NCBI GenBank assembly: GCA_020205615.1
Contig: JAINUW010000512.1
Location: 985,358 to 1,049,357, forward strand
Length of the DNA stretch: 64,000 bases
Direction: 5' to 3'
From: Panax quinquefolius
Taxonomy: Eukaryota > Streptophyta > Magnoliopsida > Apiales > Araliaceae
Shown: piece by piece, positions 20,852 to 32,084 of the stretch
Position numbering within the stretch: position 1 is the stretch's first letter
Layout: each line of letters begins with the position of its first letter
Position numbers and translations under genes: made by a program
Notes under the pieces: model-generated
Database searches by the model: none
Seen by the model: the letters and a program-made list of their open reading frames with translations, nothing else
What the model was told of the DNA's origin: nothing

Positions 20852-23800
20852 CGTACCCGTACCCGCACACGAGTCCGAGTAACACAACTTATCTAGGGAG
20901 ATTAATTCACAATAACCCTGTGTAGCAAAAGTTAAGGATGAATATAGTTTTAAGGAAAGAGTGGTCAACCATTCGATTCAGGCTGTAATATTGTTGTTCT
21001 ACATAAAATTACAAAGCGGGTTACAACTATCTGAAGACTACATTAACAATGGCGGACAACAATGCAAAAAATAGCTTGAATTAAATTAACAAACTCGAGA
21101 AATTTGATGGATTATTCTTCAGACGTTGGAAGAACAAAATGTATTTTTGCTTAACGGCATTAAAACTCTCACGTGTTTAATGTAGAAAAAATGGAAGAAA
21201 TAGAAAATGAGACACCGACAAAAATGAAGAGTCGATAAAATAGGAACATGATGACTTCATGTGTAAAGAGTACATTCTAAATCCGTTATCCAATTCATTG
21301 TACGATGTGTATGAAGTCAAGTTCATGGAAAAGATGACGAGAATTATGGGAGTATCTCGACAATAAGTACAAAATTGAGGACACCAAAAATAAAAAATTT
21401 CTAGCAAGTTCATTATTTGATTATCAAATGATAGATAACAAATTTGTTATGTTGCAAGTACATGAACTTCAAATTATTATGAATCAAATTGTGTCGGAAG
21501 GCCATAGCCTTGACGAATGGTTTCAAGTGTCAACAATCTTTTCAAAGTTACTATTTTCATGGAAAGATTGTCCAAAGGAATTGAAACAAAAGAAAGATGT
21601 AATAACTATGCAGTAGCTTATTAAATTTCTCCAAGTTGAAGAAAATTCTCGAAACTTGGATAAATTGGAAATAGAAAACAAAGGTGCTAAAGCTCGTCAT
21701 AAAAAATGCATTTAAACCAAATGGCGACAACAAAAGAAAGCGTGATGGTCAAGATAACAATTCCGAAAATAAAAAACCAAAAGGTACTTGTTGGAAGTGT
21801 GGTAAGCCAGGACACTTCAAGAAACAATGTATTTTGTATTTGAAGCAAAGATAACAAAAGAATGACCAAACAAATATGGTAGACAGTGAAGATATTGCTG
21901 TTATGATTATGGAGACTAACATGGTTGGAAACGACATGGAACAGTGAATCGATTTTGGAGCAACCAAACATATTACCAAGAATAAAATAATGTTTGAAGC
22001 TTATGAAGGATAGTCAATTATTCATGAAAAATTCATCAACTGCAAAAGTGATAGGCAAAGGCACTGTAGTTCTCAAGTTATCATCGGGAAAACAATCACT
22101 CTTAATGAAGTTTTTCATGTTTCAGAAATTAGGAAAAACCTTGTATCTGTTAGTCTTTTAAACAAACATGACATAAAAGTCTTGTTCGACGCTAATTGTA
22201 TTGTATTGTCCAAGGGTGGCATGTATGTCGGAAAAATGATATGAATCTGATGACATGTACAAACTAAATGTTATTATTGAAAATTCATCTTTTGCTTATT
22301 TGGTTTCTACTTTTGATGTTTGACATGCTAGATTAGGACATGTAAATTATAAAAGTATGCGTTACATGAGTAATCTTAGTTTAATTTCTAAGATTACTTT
22401 TTCTGATTTAGAAAAATGTATTATGTGTTTAGTCTAAAATTGCCAAGAAGTATTTTTAAAATGTGAAAGAAATTCACAATTATTAAAATTAATTCATTCC
22501 GATATTGAATACCAGAAATTCACAATTATTAAAATTAATTCATTCCGATTATTAAAATATATATGAACTAAAAATGAAACACGTACCAAAAAATTTTAGT
22601 AGATGAACAAAAAATTTAAATCAATAGATGACAAGACTTATATATACTAGAAATCAAACACGATGATAAGTAAATCTCTTATAGTTATCATTGTGTCATT
22701 TACATTATAAACATAATAAAACTAATATATGGGTAAAATAATAATTTGATCGGAGAACTTAGGTTGTCTTTGTTTTCTCTTTATAAACTTAGTGACAACA
22801 TGGTAAAAAAACTTTCATGCTTTTCTTTTTTTATCAAAGATATTTTATAACATTTATAGATGATTGCTCTAGATACATTCAAGTTTATTTGTTAAGGACT
22901 AAATATGAGACTTTAGAAAAATTTAAAATTTACAAGGCTGAAGTTGAAAATCAATTAGATCGAAGAATTAAAATTCTTAGATCGGATAGAGGAGAAGAAT
23001 ACTTCTCTTATAATGATTTTTGTGAGAATTATGGTATAATTCATCAAATTACACCCCTTACAGTCCTCAACAAAATGGAGTGATAGAACGGAAAAATAGG
23101 ACATTTGAAGAAATGATTAATACATTACTTTTTACTTCTGGTTTACCTAAAATTTTATGGGTGAAACATTAATGACTGCTTGTAATATACTTAATTGTAT
23201 ACCCTATAAGAAAATTCATTACACACCTTATGAATTGTGGATAAGGAGAAAACTCTCTCTTGACCATTTAAGTGTGGGAATGTAGGGCAATAGTAAGGTT
23301 AACTGATCCTAAAAGGCTTAAACTTGGAGCTAAAGCAATCGAGTGTTTTTATAGGCTATGCACAAAATAGCAAAGCATATAAATTCTTGACCATGAAATC
23401 CACAGATTATGTTGGCCAAAATATAATTTTGAAATCTAGAGATGATGAGTTCTTTGAGAATTCATTCTTTAGAAAAAGGTCAAGCGAGACACTGATAAAG
23501 AGGATCAAGGAACAATTCATCAGAAACTAATAATGAAATGAAATTTACTATATCTACTGAAGAAATAGAACCAAGAAGAAGTAAAAGAGTAAGAGTAGAA
23601 AAATTATATGACCCTAATTTCTACATGTATCTAGTAGAAGGACATAAGGATGACATTGTTTCTTCTAGTATTTTTGTGACTAAGCAAGAGCTATGTTATC
23701 TCAAGATTCAGGTTTTTGGCAAGAAGCCATTAATGATGAAATGGATTTACCACTAGGTTGTAAACCTATTGGCTGTAAATGAATCTTTAAAAGGAAAAGA

Positions 23801-26800
23801 AAAGTCAAAAGTTTTAAGCAAAAGGAATTGATTACTTTGATACATATGTTCCAGTAGCAAGAATTAGTATCATCAGGTTATTAATTGCATTAGCATCAAT
23901 TCATAAATTTGTTATACACCAATGGATGTTAAAACTGCTTTTCTAAATGGTGATTTAGAAGAGGAAGTTAATATGGAACAATCAGAAAGGTTTGTTTTGA
24001 AAAGTAAAGAAAGAAAAGTTTGTAAACTTGTTAAATTTTTATATGACTTAAAACAAACACCCAAGCAGTGACATGAAAAATTTGACCAAATGATTGTTTT
24101 CAATGGATTTAAAATAAACGAATAAGATAAATGTGTTTATTTTAAGTTTAGTAAAGGTTTTGGTGTTATAATGAGGTAGCATTATCACGATTTTATAATA
24201 TGGTTTATAACGGGAAGTCTAGACATATAAGTTTAAGATATAGTTATGTAAGAGAGTAAATCAATAAAGCGGTTGTTACCTTTAACTATGTCAAGTCAAA
24301 GAAAAATTTGGCAGATCTTTTTTATAAAAGGCCTAGGCAAGGTTGTAATATATAAGACTTCTAGGGAGATAGGTTTAAAGCTTTTGAATGAGAGGTAACG
24401 TGTAAGTGGAACTCAATTAAATACTAGAGTAACATCTACTATATTAGTTCAATGGAAAAATACTTATATTAATAATCAGTTATACACTAAGCAAGTATAA
24501 AGAAGAAATTTTTCAAAACCATCTCAAAGTTGGTGTATGCTTGTATGGAGAACAAAGAGGGTAGGATAAACCTTTAATGAATCTATATCCGGTTTGGAGG
24601 ATGCAGGTCATACAAGTGCATCTAATTAGATTCACCTATGTAAGTGAAGGAAGTGGATCCGTTTTTGCGAGACTTAAGCTTGTCTCTAAGTCACTTACGA
24701 AACCCAAGAGGTAAACACAAGGCCATAAATGTGTTGAGTTTCCTTAAACTATAAGGAATATAGTATATGTCTATTGAACAAAATATCACTTTAAGATTTC
24801 TTAGTTCAAAGCTAACGATACTAAGAATTTGGATATTTTGTGATATAGACTAGGTAAAGGTTAAGTCGAAAGACACCTCTTACTTATTTATGTTATATCT
24901 ATTAAGAGAAAGAAGAATGTCAAAGGAAAATAATTGCAAGATTATGAAAATATGGGAGAATTGTTGGATATTTTCAAATCTAGAAAGTATATAGTAAATA
25001 TATTGTATGTTGTTCATATAGCCAACAAATGAAATGATTTAGTTGGTTAAGAGAAAGGAGTTGTAATGTTAAGGACTTAGGTTCAAGTCATGACAACAAC
25101 ATTCTTACAATTTTATTTTATTTATTAAAGATGCCAACTAACATTGCAACAACGGTTAATTGCAGAGTTGGGATGTCAGCGGTTAATTAATTAGGTCAAC
25201 AGTTAATTGCAGAGTTGAGATGCCAACTAATTAATTAATTGGGATGCTAGCGGTTAATTGCAGAGTAACGACATGAAACAAACTAATGCAATGTTTCAAC
25301 ATACTTCCTCAAAGGGGTGTTTGGAAACCTATAAATAGGCTGTAAATTTACCCAAAACAAGCATTTCAATTTATTCCAAATCCTTATTAAGTTCTTAGAA
25401 AAAAATATCCTTCTAATATTTTTTCTTCCTATATTTTTCTTCTCTTATTTATAGTTTTGCTCTAGATTTGTTACTATACAACAAATTCTAGTACAAAATA
25501 AAATTTGGGTCCTTATCTTGGGAGACTGATTCGCAGTAACCTGTGTAGCAAAAGTTAGGGACGGATATACTCTTAAGAAAAAAGTGGTCAACCATTTGAT
25601 TCAGACGGTAGTATTGTTGTTCTACATAAAATTACTAAGAGGGTTACAACATATAATTCCTAAAGTAACCATAACAAAAAAAAACTATGGCTTGACCTAA
25701 CATGTTGTTCCCATTATACAAACTTAATAATATGCTTAGGGAAACACCCATATTTGGTCAACTGCCGTATGTACCAAGGAAAACATTCCAAAGGAAATTA
25801 GAGGGGAAAAACTAACTATAAAATATTGGATGCACTCAGGATTCTACATCTTTTTCATATGACTGGCTAAAATTGAATTATTTTTTATTTTAGTTATTGA
25901 CACGGTAACGAATAACAAAGATTAGAGATTAGGGATACAATTAAATATTGTAATCTTCCCCTCCACACCCCCCCCCCCCCTCTCCCCCCTTTTCTCTTTT
26001 TTAGAATAAGGGAAGAAAGAGAAAAAAAGAAAACTTAACATCTGCCAGACTTGGGTTAATAAATGGATATGTTTTTTAATGTTGAAGCCAAAAGCAGCTT
26101 CATCCTGATTCTATTTCAAGGATTGGACCTCACATCCAAATGTGATTTGAGTTGGCAAAATGCACACCACGGCCCACGCTGCATAGGAATCCAAGAATCG
26201 TAAACATTTTACTCGAATTCATGTGATACTGACCTCATTAATCACCGTCATTTATTTGTTCTCGGTCAGAGTTCATGAATTTAAATTCATATGTGATATT
26301 GTACCTCTGATGATAACGCCTCCTGAAAACCCATACTAGTTACTGTTTGTTTTGACGCTTCAGTGAAACATGAATGAAGTATTTACTAGATATCTTGCAT
26401 TGTGGATTCTAAACATAAACGGTCCACGTCCTATATGTCTGTAATATTAAACATCTACTTCCTGGATTTCTTTCCTATTTGTGAAACTGAATTCGATTAT
26501 TTTCATAATTGGTATGTAACTTATGCTTCATCAGTTTAGTATTGTAAATTTTTTTTCCCCGGGGGGAGGCATGTTTGTTTTCTTGGGCTCTATTCTTTGG
26601 ACATTCTATCCTTTTAGATGAACATGTTGGGATCATAAAGATTTCTGGTTCTGACACTTTCAGCAGTTACATATTTATATAAAATTTCATGGGGGTATAT
26701 AACAATTTGTTAGTATTATAACTTAATAAAGAACTTTTTTGGCTAATACAGCATGCATCTTTTCTTTTGCCATTCATTTCCCAGTACAGTGACCTTTCTG

Positions 26801-28466
26801 AAGTAGATCGCTCTCTGGTTTTGGATAAATTTCGCCAAGGAACTATTAAGTGGAATAAAAATGCCACTATTCAATGTGCGGATGACGAAGAAACTGGAAA
26901 GGAAGAGCTCAAGTCTCGTATGATGGTCGCAACAGATGCATTGCCTTCCACTTCTTGCTTCTGGGGAGGCACCTGTTAGCGCTCGTGTTTTAATAAATTA
27001 TGAGTTACCAACAAAGAAGGTATATATACATTTTCCCCTTAATTTATATGATTTAAGTAAATTCTTCAAGTGCGCATGAGTTCCTGTTTTGCCAATAGCA
27101 TGTAATTTTTTATTTTTTTGATAATTCTCTTCCTTTTATAATGTCTCATTCTGATTAGTGGTTACACTCAGGAAACATATATGAGGCGAATGGCAACTTG
27201 TTTGGCAGCAGGTTCATTCTTCAACGATTAAACACTTTGAATTTAAAGATTTAGAGTATTTATTTGCACATTTTGTGATATAAATTATAGCAGATGGGAT
27301 TGTGATCAATATGGTTGTTGGGGGTGAAGTGGTGACTCTTAAAAGCATCGAGGAAAGCAGCAGTCTCATTATAGCAGAAATGCCTATACATGTATGTTTG
27401 TTTATTGCTTCATGCTCTTTCATTTATGCAACATATATTCAAATCATAATGTTGATTCTTATTTGCAAGACCTTTGGCATCAAGTTAATCCATTTATTTA
27501 GGAAATTGGTATTTGCACAAGTGAAATTTGATATTTTCACAAGACTTTACTCACATGAATGTGGATCTCATTTACTCCAGGACTATGTTTGTTTGTAAGG
27601 ATTATAATCCCGGGATTATAATCTCATTGATTATAATCCCAAGACTATTAATCCTAGGTTTATAATCCCGAGATTATAATTATAATGTAAAGACTATTAA
27701 GCCATTTTATAATCCCGAGACCAATATTCCCAAGTCTAAATTTGAAAACAAACAAGACACTTAGGATTAATAGTCATATCTCAAGTATAATATTTGCAAA
27801 CAAACATAGCCCAGGAGTCTCGTGGAACTATCAAACTCCCTTGTGGATATATCAATTCCTTTTATTCATTTTATTTTCTACCCCATCCATACCATTTTTG
27901 GTCAAACACCTTTAACATGTCGGAAAGCATGTTAAATTATATAGGAATCTTCTCTTTGCTTTTATCATATTGAATTGAGCCCAATTTAGCAAATCCAAGA
28001 AAATAAAGTTTTGCGAGCATATATTTTACTCTTTCCAACAGTATTTCAGTTTGTAGGGTTAGCTCATGACTTCTGTTTTCCCAATAGATGAATGAATTGT
28101 TCTCTGGCTCGTTCTGCCATCCCAGTCAATATTGAATCCTTTTTCAATAGATGTTCCATTGTTCCCCTTCTTAATGATTAGGTCTAATTTCTATAATGGA
28201 GCTCATAATATAATTTGTTAGAGTCGATCTTAGCTCTTGTTTGTCTTTGTTATATAAAGAAATTTATCTAATATGTATGAATCGATATTGATGCTTTATT
28301 ATAATATATAAATGTGTTTGCAGTACGTCTTCATGTGCAGTATTACTATTATTGGTGGTTATTTAGTTGTCGTTTTTATTTTTATTTTTGGCACGTTTCC
28401 TAATCACCATTAAGGAATGAAATCGACTTTGAATGTGGTTTTGTGCAGATTTTTGAAATGTTGTGA
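17759..28466 (+). CDS. eIF4A-like / helicase-C-like small protein (seven exons)
   Basis: It resembles a plant-specific small 'initiation factor 4A-like' protein (At4g37020 type, recognised from memory): a remnant of a DEAD-box helicase C-terminal domain with no visible ATPase motifs. Exons are 17759-17820, 17894-17942, 18047-18184, 26785-27019, 27172-27211, 27294-27391 and 28449-28466, all with GT...AG introns. Key stretches are HFYLAVDRLQFKM, ETLVELLGMACRRPCLPMVV, SISPL/YSDLSEVDRSLVLDKFRQ, ETYMRRMATCLAA and VINMVVGGEVVTLKSIEESS. Summed coding length is 640 nt, one more than a multiple of three. An extra T at 26946-26947 shifts exon 4 so that it stops at 26977-26979, while the next frame continues SGEAPVSARVLINYELPTKK. 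So it is either a recent pseudogene, an allele or a consensus error. Intron 3 is 8.6 kb because of a MITE and a copia element. Confidence 0.75.
18185..19262. other. Intron 3 of the helicase-like gene, left part
   Basis: Ordinary AT-rich intron sequence from the donor at 18185 to the MITE. No coding or RNA feature was seen. Confidence 0.5.
19263..19617. mobile_element. Stowaway-like MITE in intron 3
   Basis: The ends TA-CTCCCTCTATCCCATATT and TTTTGGGACGGAGGGAG-TA are inverted with TA duplications at 19261-19262 and 19618-19619, 355 bp. The copia element inserted only 8 bp beyond its right end. Confidence 0.8.
19626..21027 (+). repeat. Copia 5' LTR
   Basis: It matches the right LTR at both ends. 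Internally it has ~45-bp repeats of the type GATGCCAACGGTTAATTGCAGAG (two or more units) and a partial duplication of the AAAGATGCCAACTAAC block. The 588-bp element at 20301-20888 interrupts it near TTATCTAGGGAGA. Confidence 0.85.
20301..20888. mobile_element. Non-autonomous TIR element nested in the copia LTR
   Basis: The terminal inverted repeats TGTGTTACTCGGACTCG and CGAGTCCGAGTAACACA are exact over 17 bp. TTATCTA flanks it at 20294-20300 and 20889-20895 as the likely target duplication. The right copia LTR lacks it, which confirms the insertion. There is no transposase. Inside are an AG-rich stretch and poly(T) tracts. The superfamily is uncertain. Confidence 0.75.
21028..24961 (+). pseudogene. 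Copia gag-pol relic
   Basis: Readable pieces in order are: gag with the zinc knuckle KGTCWKCGKPGHFKKQC (about 21780-21835); the integrase core YFITFIDDCSRYIQVYLL with ILRSDRGEEY (22837-23010) and QQNGVIERKNRTFEEM; then RT with FDTYVPVARISIIRLLIALA, DVKTAFLNGDLEEEV and FLYDLKQTPKQ (23840-24080); and the RNase H tail TFNYVKSKKNLADLF (near 24280-24330). All are interrupted by stops and frameshifts. The YVDD part of RT and much of RNase H are deleted. About 600 bp of non-coding sequence and the purine tract ATATGGGAGAA precede the 3' LTR. Confidence 0.85.
22469..22836. repeat. Local duplication and AT-rich insertion inside copia integrase
   Basis: GAAATTCACAATTATTAAAA...CATTCCGAT occurs at 22469 and again at 22515 (offset 46). 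About 290 bp of AT-rich DNA then separate the integrase start (LIHSDI) from YFITFIDD, which are normally about 20 residues apart. No element ends are visible. Confidence 0.6.
24962..25651 (+). repeat. Copia 3' LTR
   Basis: It runs from TGTTGGATATTTTC to GGGTTACAACA and is followed by the TATAA duplication. It is shorter than the 5' LTR because it lacks the nested TIR element and one internal repeat block. Confidence 0.88.
25657..26784. other. Intron 3 of the helicase-like gene, right part
   Basis: Mostly plain intron sequence, with a 13-base C run near 25968-25980 followed by TCTCCCCCC, then the branch/acceptor region TTTCCCAG ending at 26784. No gene was seen. Confidence 0.5.
27580..27812. 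mobile_element. MITE in intron 6 of the helicase-like gene
   Basis: The ends GGACTATGTTTGTTTG and CAAACAAACATAGCCC are inverted (about 233 bp). The interior is built of repeated GGATTATAATCCC-type palindromes. This layout suits a hAT- or PIF-type MITE. The target duplication is unclear. Confidence 0.65.
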
Positions 28467-28889
28467 AGATCTTAGGCTTCTGCTTGCCCGAGTAAATAAG
28501 GTGTCCCTCTTTCTCCCTAGAATTATATTCCCAGGAATGATGTTCTCATGGAATTATCTTTTACTTTTTTACGGGTGAAAATGTAAAATTCTTCAACACG
28601 TAATGGAAGTTGTGGATAGAAGAATATGTACCTGTGTTGTTTAAAAGTTTGGGGTAAGAGTTCTAGAAAGTGGAATTTACTTCAAGTTGTAGTAAATTGA
28701 ATTGAGAATAAAAATCTACAAATTGAGATCATTCAATGAATGTTGTGAGCAATTTATATTCTTCCTGAAAAAGTGAATGTAAAGCACAGAAAGGAATCTG
28801 AAGCTTATGGGCATATTAAAAGGTTAAGGGTATTTCAGCTTAGAACTACTACATCTTCGGTCATAGTTTCACTTGCATCATAGTTAAGA
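28467..28889. other. Spacer between helicase-like gene and calmodulin-like gene
   Basis: It holds the 3' UTR of the upstream gene and the promoter and 5' UTR of the downstream gene, both on the plus strand. No strong motif was recognised. Confidence 0.5.
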
Positions 28890-29438
28890 ATGTCAAATTT
28901 TAGTTTTCTCAATTTTCATTATGGTAATTCAAGAAAATCTGCACCGAAGTTGGCCCAATTCAGCAAAAAACAAAATTCCAGTATGCCAAGGGTCTTCCAG
29001 TCTAATTTAGAGGAGATGAAACTGGTGTTCAATAAATTTGACAGCAACAAGGATGGGAAGATCTCCCAGGATGAGTACAAGTTAGCTTTGAGGGCTCTGG
29101 GTAGATCAAAAAATGATGAGGCTGATGTGGCCACGGCTTTTCAGTTCTTTGATAGTAATGAGGATGGATTTATAGACTTTGAAGAGTTCATGAAAATGCA
29201 GAGCCAGGGAGGTGCATTGAGGATGGATGATATTCAAAGTGCGTTTTGTGTGTTTGATTTGGATGGTAATGAGAAAATAAGTGCCGAGGAATTGCTGGAG
29301 GTCCTCAAGAGGCTGGGAGAGGGGTGCAGCTTGGAGACTTGTCGAAGAATGGTTAGAGGGGTAGACATTGATGGGGATGGAGTGATCGACATGGAGGAAT
29401 TCACCAGGATGATGACACAAAACATGAAAGTAGCTTAA
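28890..29438 (+). CDS. Calmodulin-like protein with four EF-hands (CML1/CML30-like)
   Basis: A 182-residue intronless Ca2+ sensor. EF-hand loops lie at residues 51-62 (DSNKDGKISQDE), 88-99 (DSNEDGFIDFEE), 123-134 (DLDGNEKISAEE) and 159-170 (DIDGDGVIDMEE). Loops 1, 2 and 4 have the usual Asp at 1 and 3, Gly at 6 and Glu at 12. Loop 3 has Glu instead of Gly at position 6, so its affinity may be lower. A 40-residue basic, Ser-rich N-terminal extension (MSNFSFLNFHYGNSRK) precedes the EF domain, as in CML30-type proteins, and may target or anchor the protein. The ATG follows an upstream TAG. A plus-strand TATC microsatellite lies just downstream. It binds Ca2+ and presumably regulates target proteins; the targets are unknown. 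Confidence 0.93.
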   Translation: MSNFSFLNFHYGNSRKSAPKLAQFSKKQNSSMPRVFQSNLEEMKLVFNKFDSNKDGKISQDEYKLALRALGRSKNDEADVATAFQFFDSNEDGFIDFEEFMKMQSQGGALRMDDIQSAFCVFDLDGNEKISAEELLEVLKRLGEGCSLETCRRMVRGVDIDGDGVIDMEEFTRMMTQNMKVA

Positions 29439-29906
29439 TAGAACCTCCATATTTCTTGTTATAGTTGAATAATAATAAAAGTGTAGTCATCTATCTATCT
29501 ATCTATCTATCTATCTTATATAATATCTATATATTGTGTCCCGAAAATGTTTTATTTTCGTTTAGATTGTTCATTAATTTTGTATTAGAATGAAGATACG
29601 TATGAGTTAGAAGTGGTTGAATGTATAGGCCACGATGGGAGAGTTTTTTTAAGCTTCCAGCCTGCCACCGGGCGTAATCGTTAAACACGAGGTTCTCTCT
29701 TTTAATTCACCTAGTAGTGTAGTGGCTTATGAAAGTCAACATAAAGAGAAGATGCAGGTATGAATTTGTACATTTCAACTAATCTATTTCCAGCCCCAAC
29801 TACTATTGTTAAGAAGTAAATACAAGGTACACAAATCGAAAAATAAATTGAAAACTGAGAAAGAAGGTGTTTTTATAATGATAAACCAGTTCAATCATGC
29901 ATGCAT

Positions 29907-29938
<32 letters not shown>

Positions 29939-30383
29939 TGTTATGTAGGCAGAAGAAATACAGTAGTACTCTAGCTAGAAGTCATTTCAGCAACTCTCTC
30001 AACCCTGGTACATCCCAACAAGTAGTAACTTCTCTCTCTCTCTCTCCTGATTTGTAAAATTATTGAGTGTAAATAATGTTAGAATATTATAATTTCGGTG
30101 GTCTTTCCGTCATTAAACCCAAGTCAAAAATGTTATGGGAGTTGTAGCCTGTAGGTACGTACTTTATCATCTTTCGGCGGATTTGGAGATTGAATCATCA
30201 CGTGGATATGAATTAAGGTGAAATTAAGATTCTTCCAATAAAAAGAAGTTAGTTAGCTATAGCTATAGCCTATAGCTATACTATTTAATTAAGCATCATA
30301 TTCCCTTGCCAACACCACTACTACTACAGTACTACCTCTACAAATCCAAGTTGGGCGGCCATCATATCCACTTATTTATTGCT

Positions 30384-30422
<39 letters not shown>

Positions 30423-30492
30423 TCCATCCATCATAAGATCACATACTATTTTAAACCAAAGATAGATAGATAGATAGATAGATCCAGATCAG
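29439..30492. other. Spacer between the two EF-hand genes
   Basis: It contains (ATCT)n at about 29488-29517, (CTA)n at about 29907-29938, a CT run near 30032-30046, (AT)n at about 30387-30421 and (GATA)n at about 30462-30482, just before the next ATG. The 83-residue frame at 29806 reads through the CTA repeat and is not convincing. Confidence 0.5.
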
Positions 30493-30786
30493 ATGGCTTT
30501 AATGTCTTGTATTCATTTGAAGGCCAACAAGGAGATGACCGTGAACGAATTCAAAGCCTGGCTCAGGCAGTTTGACCTAGATCATGATGGCCAGATCAAC
30601 CGCGATGAACTCGGAGAAGCTCTTCGCAGCCTCGGAATATGGTTCGGGTGGTGGAAGGCCCGCCAAGGAATGAAGTTAGCCGATTCCGATGGTAACGGCA
30701 ATATAAATAATTCTAAGGAGATTGAAAAGCTGGTGAACTATGCTCACCAACATTTGAATATCAAGATTACCCAAAGTGGTGGGTAA
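30493..30786 (+). CDS. Small EF-hand protein with one canonical and one degenerate loop
   Basis: A 97-residue intronless protein. The first EF-hand loop (residues 28-39, DLDHDGQINRDE) is canonical. The second (from residue 64, DSDGNGNINNSKE) has Lys at position 12 and Glu one place later, so it is shifted or degenerate. Between them is a Trp-rich linker (RSLGIWFGWWKARQGMK) that resembles a conserved plant family of short EF-hand proteins annotated only as Ca-binding. There is no signal peptide or membrane segment. It lies ~1 kb downstream of the calmodulin-like gene on the same strand, but is not a duplicate of it. The physiological role is unknown. Confidence 0.88.
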   Translation: MALMSCIHLKANKEMTVNEFKAWLRQFDLDHDGQINRDELGEALRSLGIWFGWWKARQGMKLADSDGNGNINNSKEIEKLVNYAHQHLNIKITQSGG

Positions 30787-32032
30787 TTTTATTTATCACA
30801 TCACATTATTAATATTGTTTGTGTGCACCTACCTAAAATAAACCTAGCTATAGTAGATATAATATGTATAGCTAGCTAGCTACTGGTTTGTGATGTGGGA
30901 AACTAAAAAATTAAAGCTTAATACTCCCTTTGTAGTATTAATATTTGAATTCAATGTTTAATTAAACAATTCATGTTATCTTTAATGTATTTCATATATT
31001 GATTGATTTTTTCATTGCAAACGTAGATAGCTATAGTTGGTAGCTAGTGTTTTAACGATATGTATTACTAATATTATATTATGGGAGGAGGGAGTAATGA
31101 ATTAATTTATTATTATTTTTGCAAAATTTGAACTTGTACTATTGTAATGTGTGATGTATGAGTTTAATGGTTATTTATTTATTTTTAATTCTCATCTATT
31201 ACTATTGTGTGATATAGGTTTGATTTTATTTAGTTATTATTTAAGTTTGATAAATTATTGTAATTTCTGAGTAATAATATAAATGTATTGATAGAATAAT
31301 TGAACTTCAATTAATATCAAGAAACATGGTTAAGAGCGTTGGACAACAACATATATATTTTGTTGTCTAGTGATAATTAATTATTAATATAGTTGGACTA
31401 CTACTACTTTTTTAATTGAGGATGATGTTTTTATAATTAGTGGAGTATTTTTAAATTGTAGTAGTAATTTGAAGTCCTGATCATTGGCGTGCAAAGTTAA
31501 AGTGATACGTACTTACCATCTAGTCAAGATGAAGATGAGCTCATGGATTGGTTGGTGGTGCCTTAGAGGTTTAATTGCATGCATGTGTAGAAATCAGATT
31601 TTTATTAACAACTTAATTTAATTTGTACACAAATACTAATTGATACTATATCCTTTGTCTGTGTTTCACAAATATAATTTGATGATGGTGTTGGAGCTGG
31701 ACCTGTCTAGTATATGTATATAATTAGATTCATTTATTTATTTTTAGAGGACTGAGGAGTGAGGACGTACGTACAAAGTTAGTGTGTTAAAATAATAATA
31801 CCCACGTGATCCGCCTGTATCGCCAGCTCAAGCACTAGTACTACATAACATACCATATATTCCCAGTTTGAAATCAAAAAGGTTGGTCAACCCAATTCGC
31901 AATGCTTGCCAACCCAACCTAACCTAACCCCGCTCCGCTCTCTTTAATTTCTCTCTGCCTCTCCCTTTGCCTGCAGGTGACGGAGGAGGAGAAGGAGGAG
32001 AGAGGTTATCTCTGTCAGCACTGCCTCTACTC

Positions 32033-32084
<52 letters not shown>

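Larger units (their letters stand above)
19626..25651 (+). mobile_element. Full-length decayed Ty1/copia element in intron 3
   Basis: Both LTRs are present, the order gag-integrase-RT-RNase H is copia-type, and a perfect 5-bp duplication TATAA flanks it (19621-19625 and 25652-25656). LTRs start TGTTGGATATTTTC and end GGGTTACAAC(A). The left LTR spans 19626-21027 (1402 bp, enlarged by a 588-bp TIR element) and the right 24962-25651 (690 bp). It lies in the same orientation as the host gene. Stops and frameshifts throughout show it is inactive. Confidence 0.9.

Noticed and set aside
29640..29700. Possible tRNA-like segment with CCACCGGGCGTAATCG
   Set aside because: No cloverleaf with paired acceptor stem and T-loop could be formed.
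29806..30057. 83-residue frame through (CTA)n
   Set aside because: It depends on microsatellite-encoded Thr residues and lies in the spacer between two intact genes.
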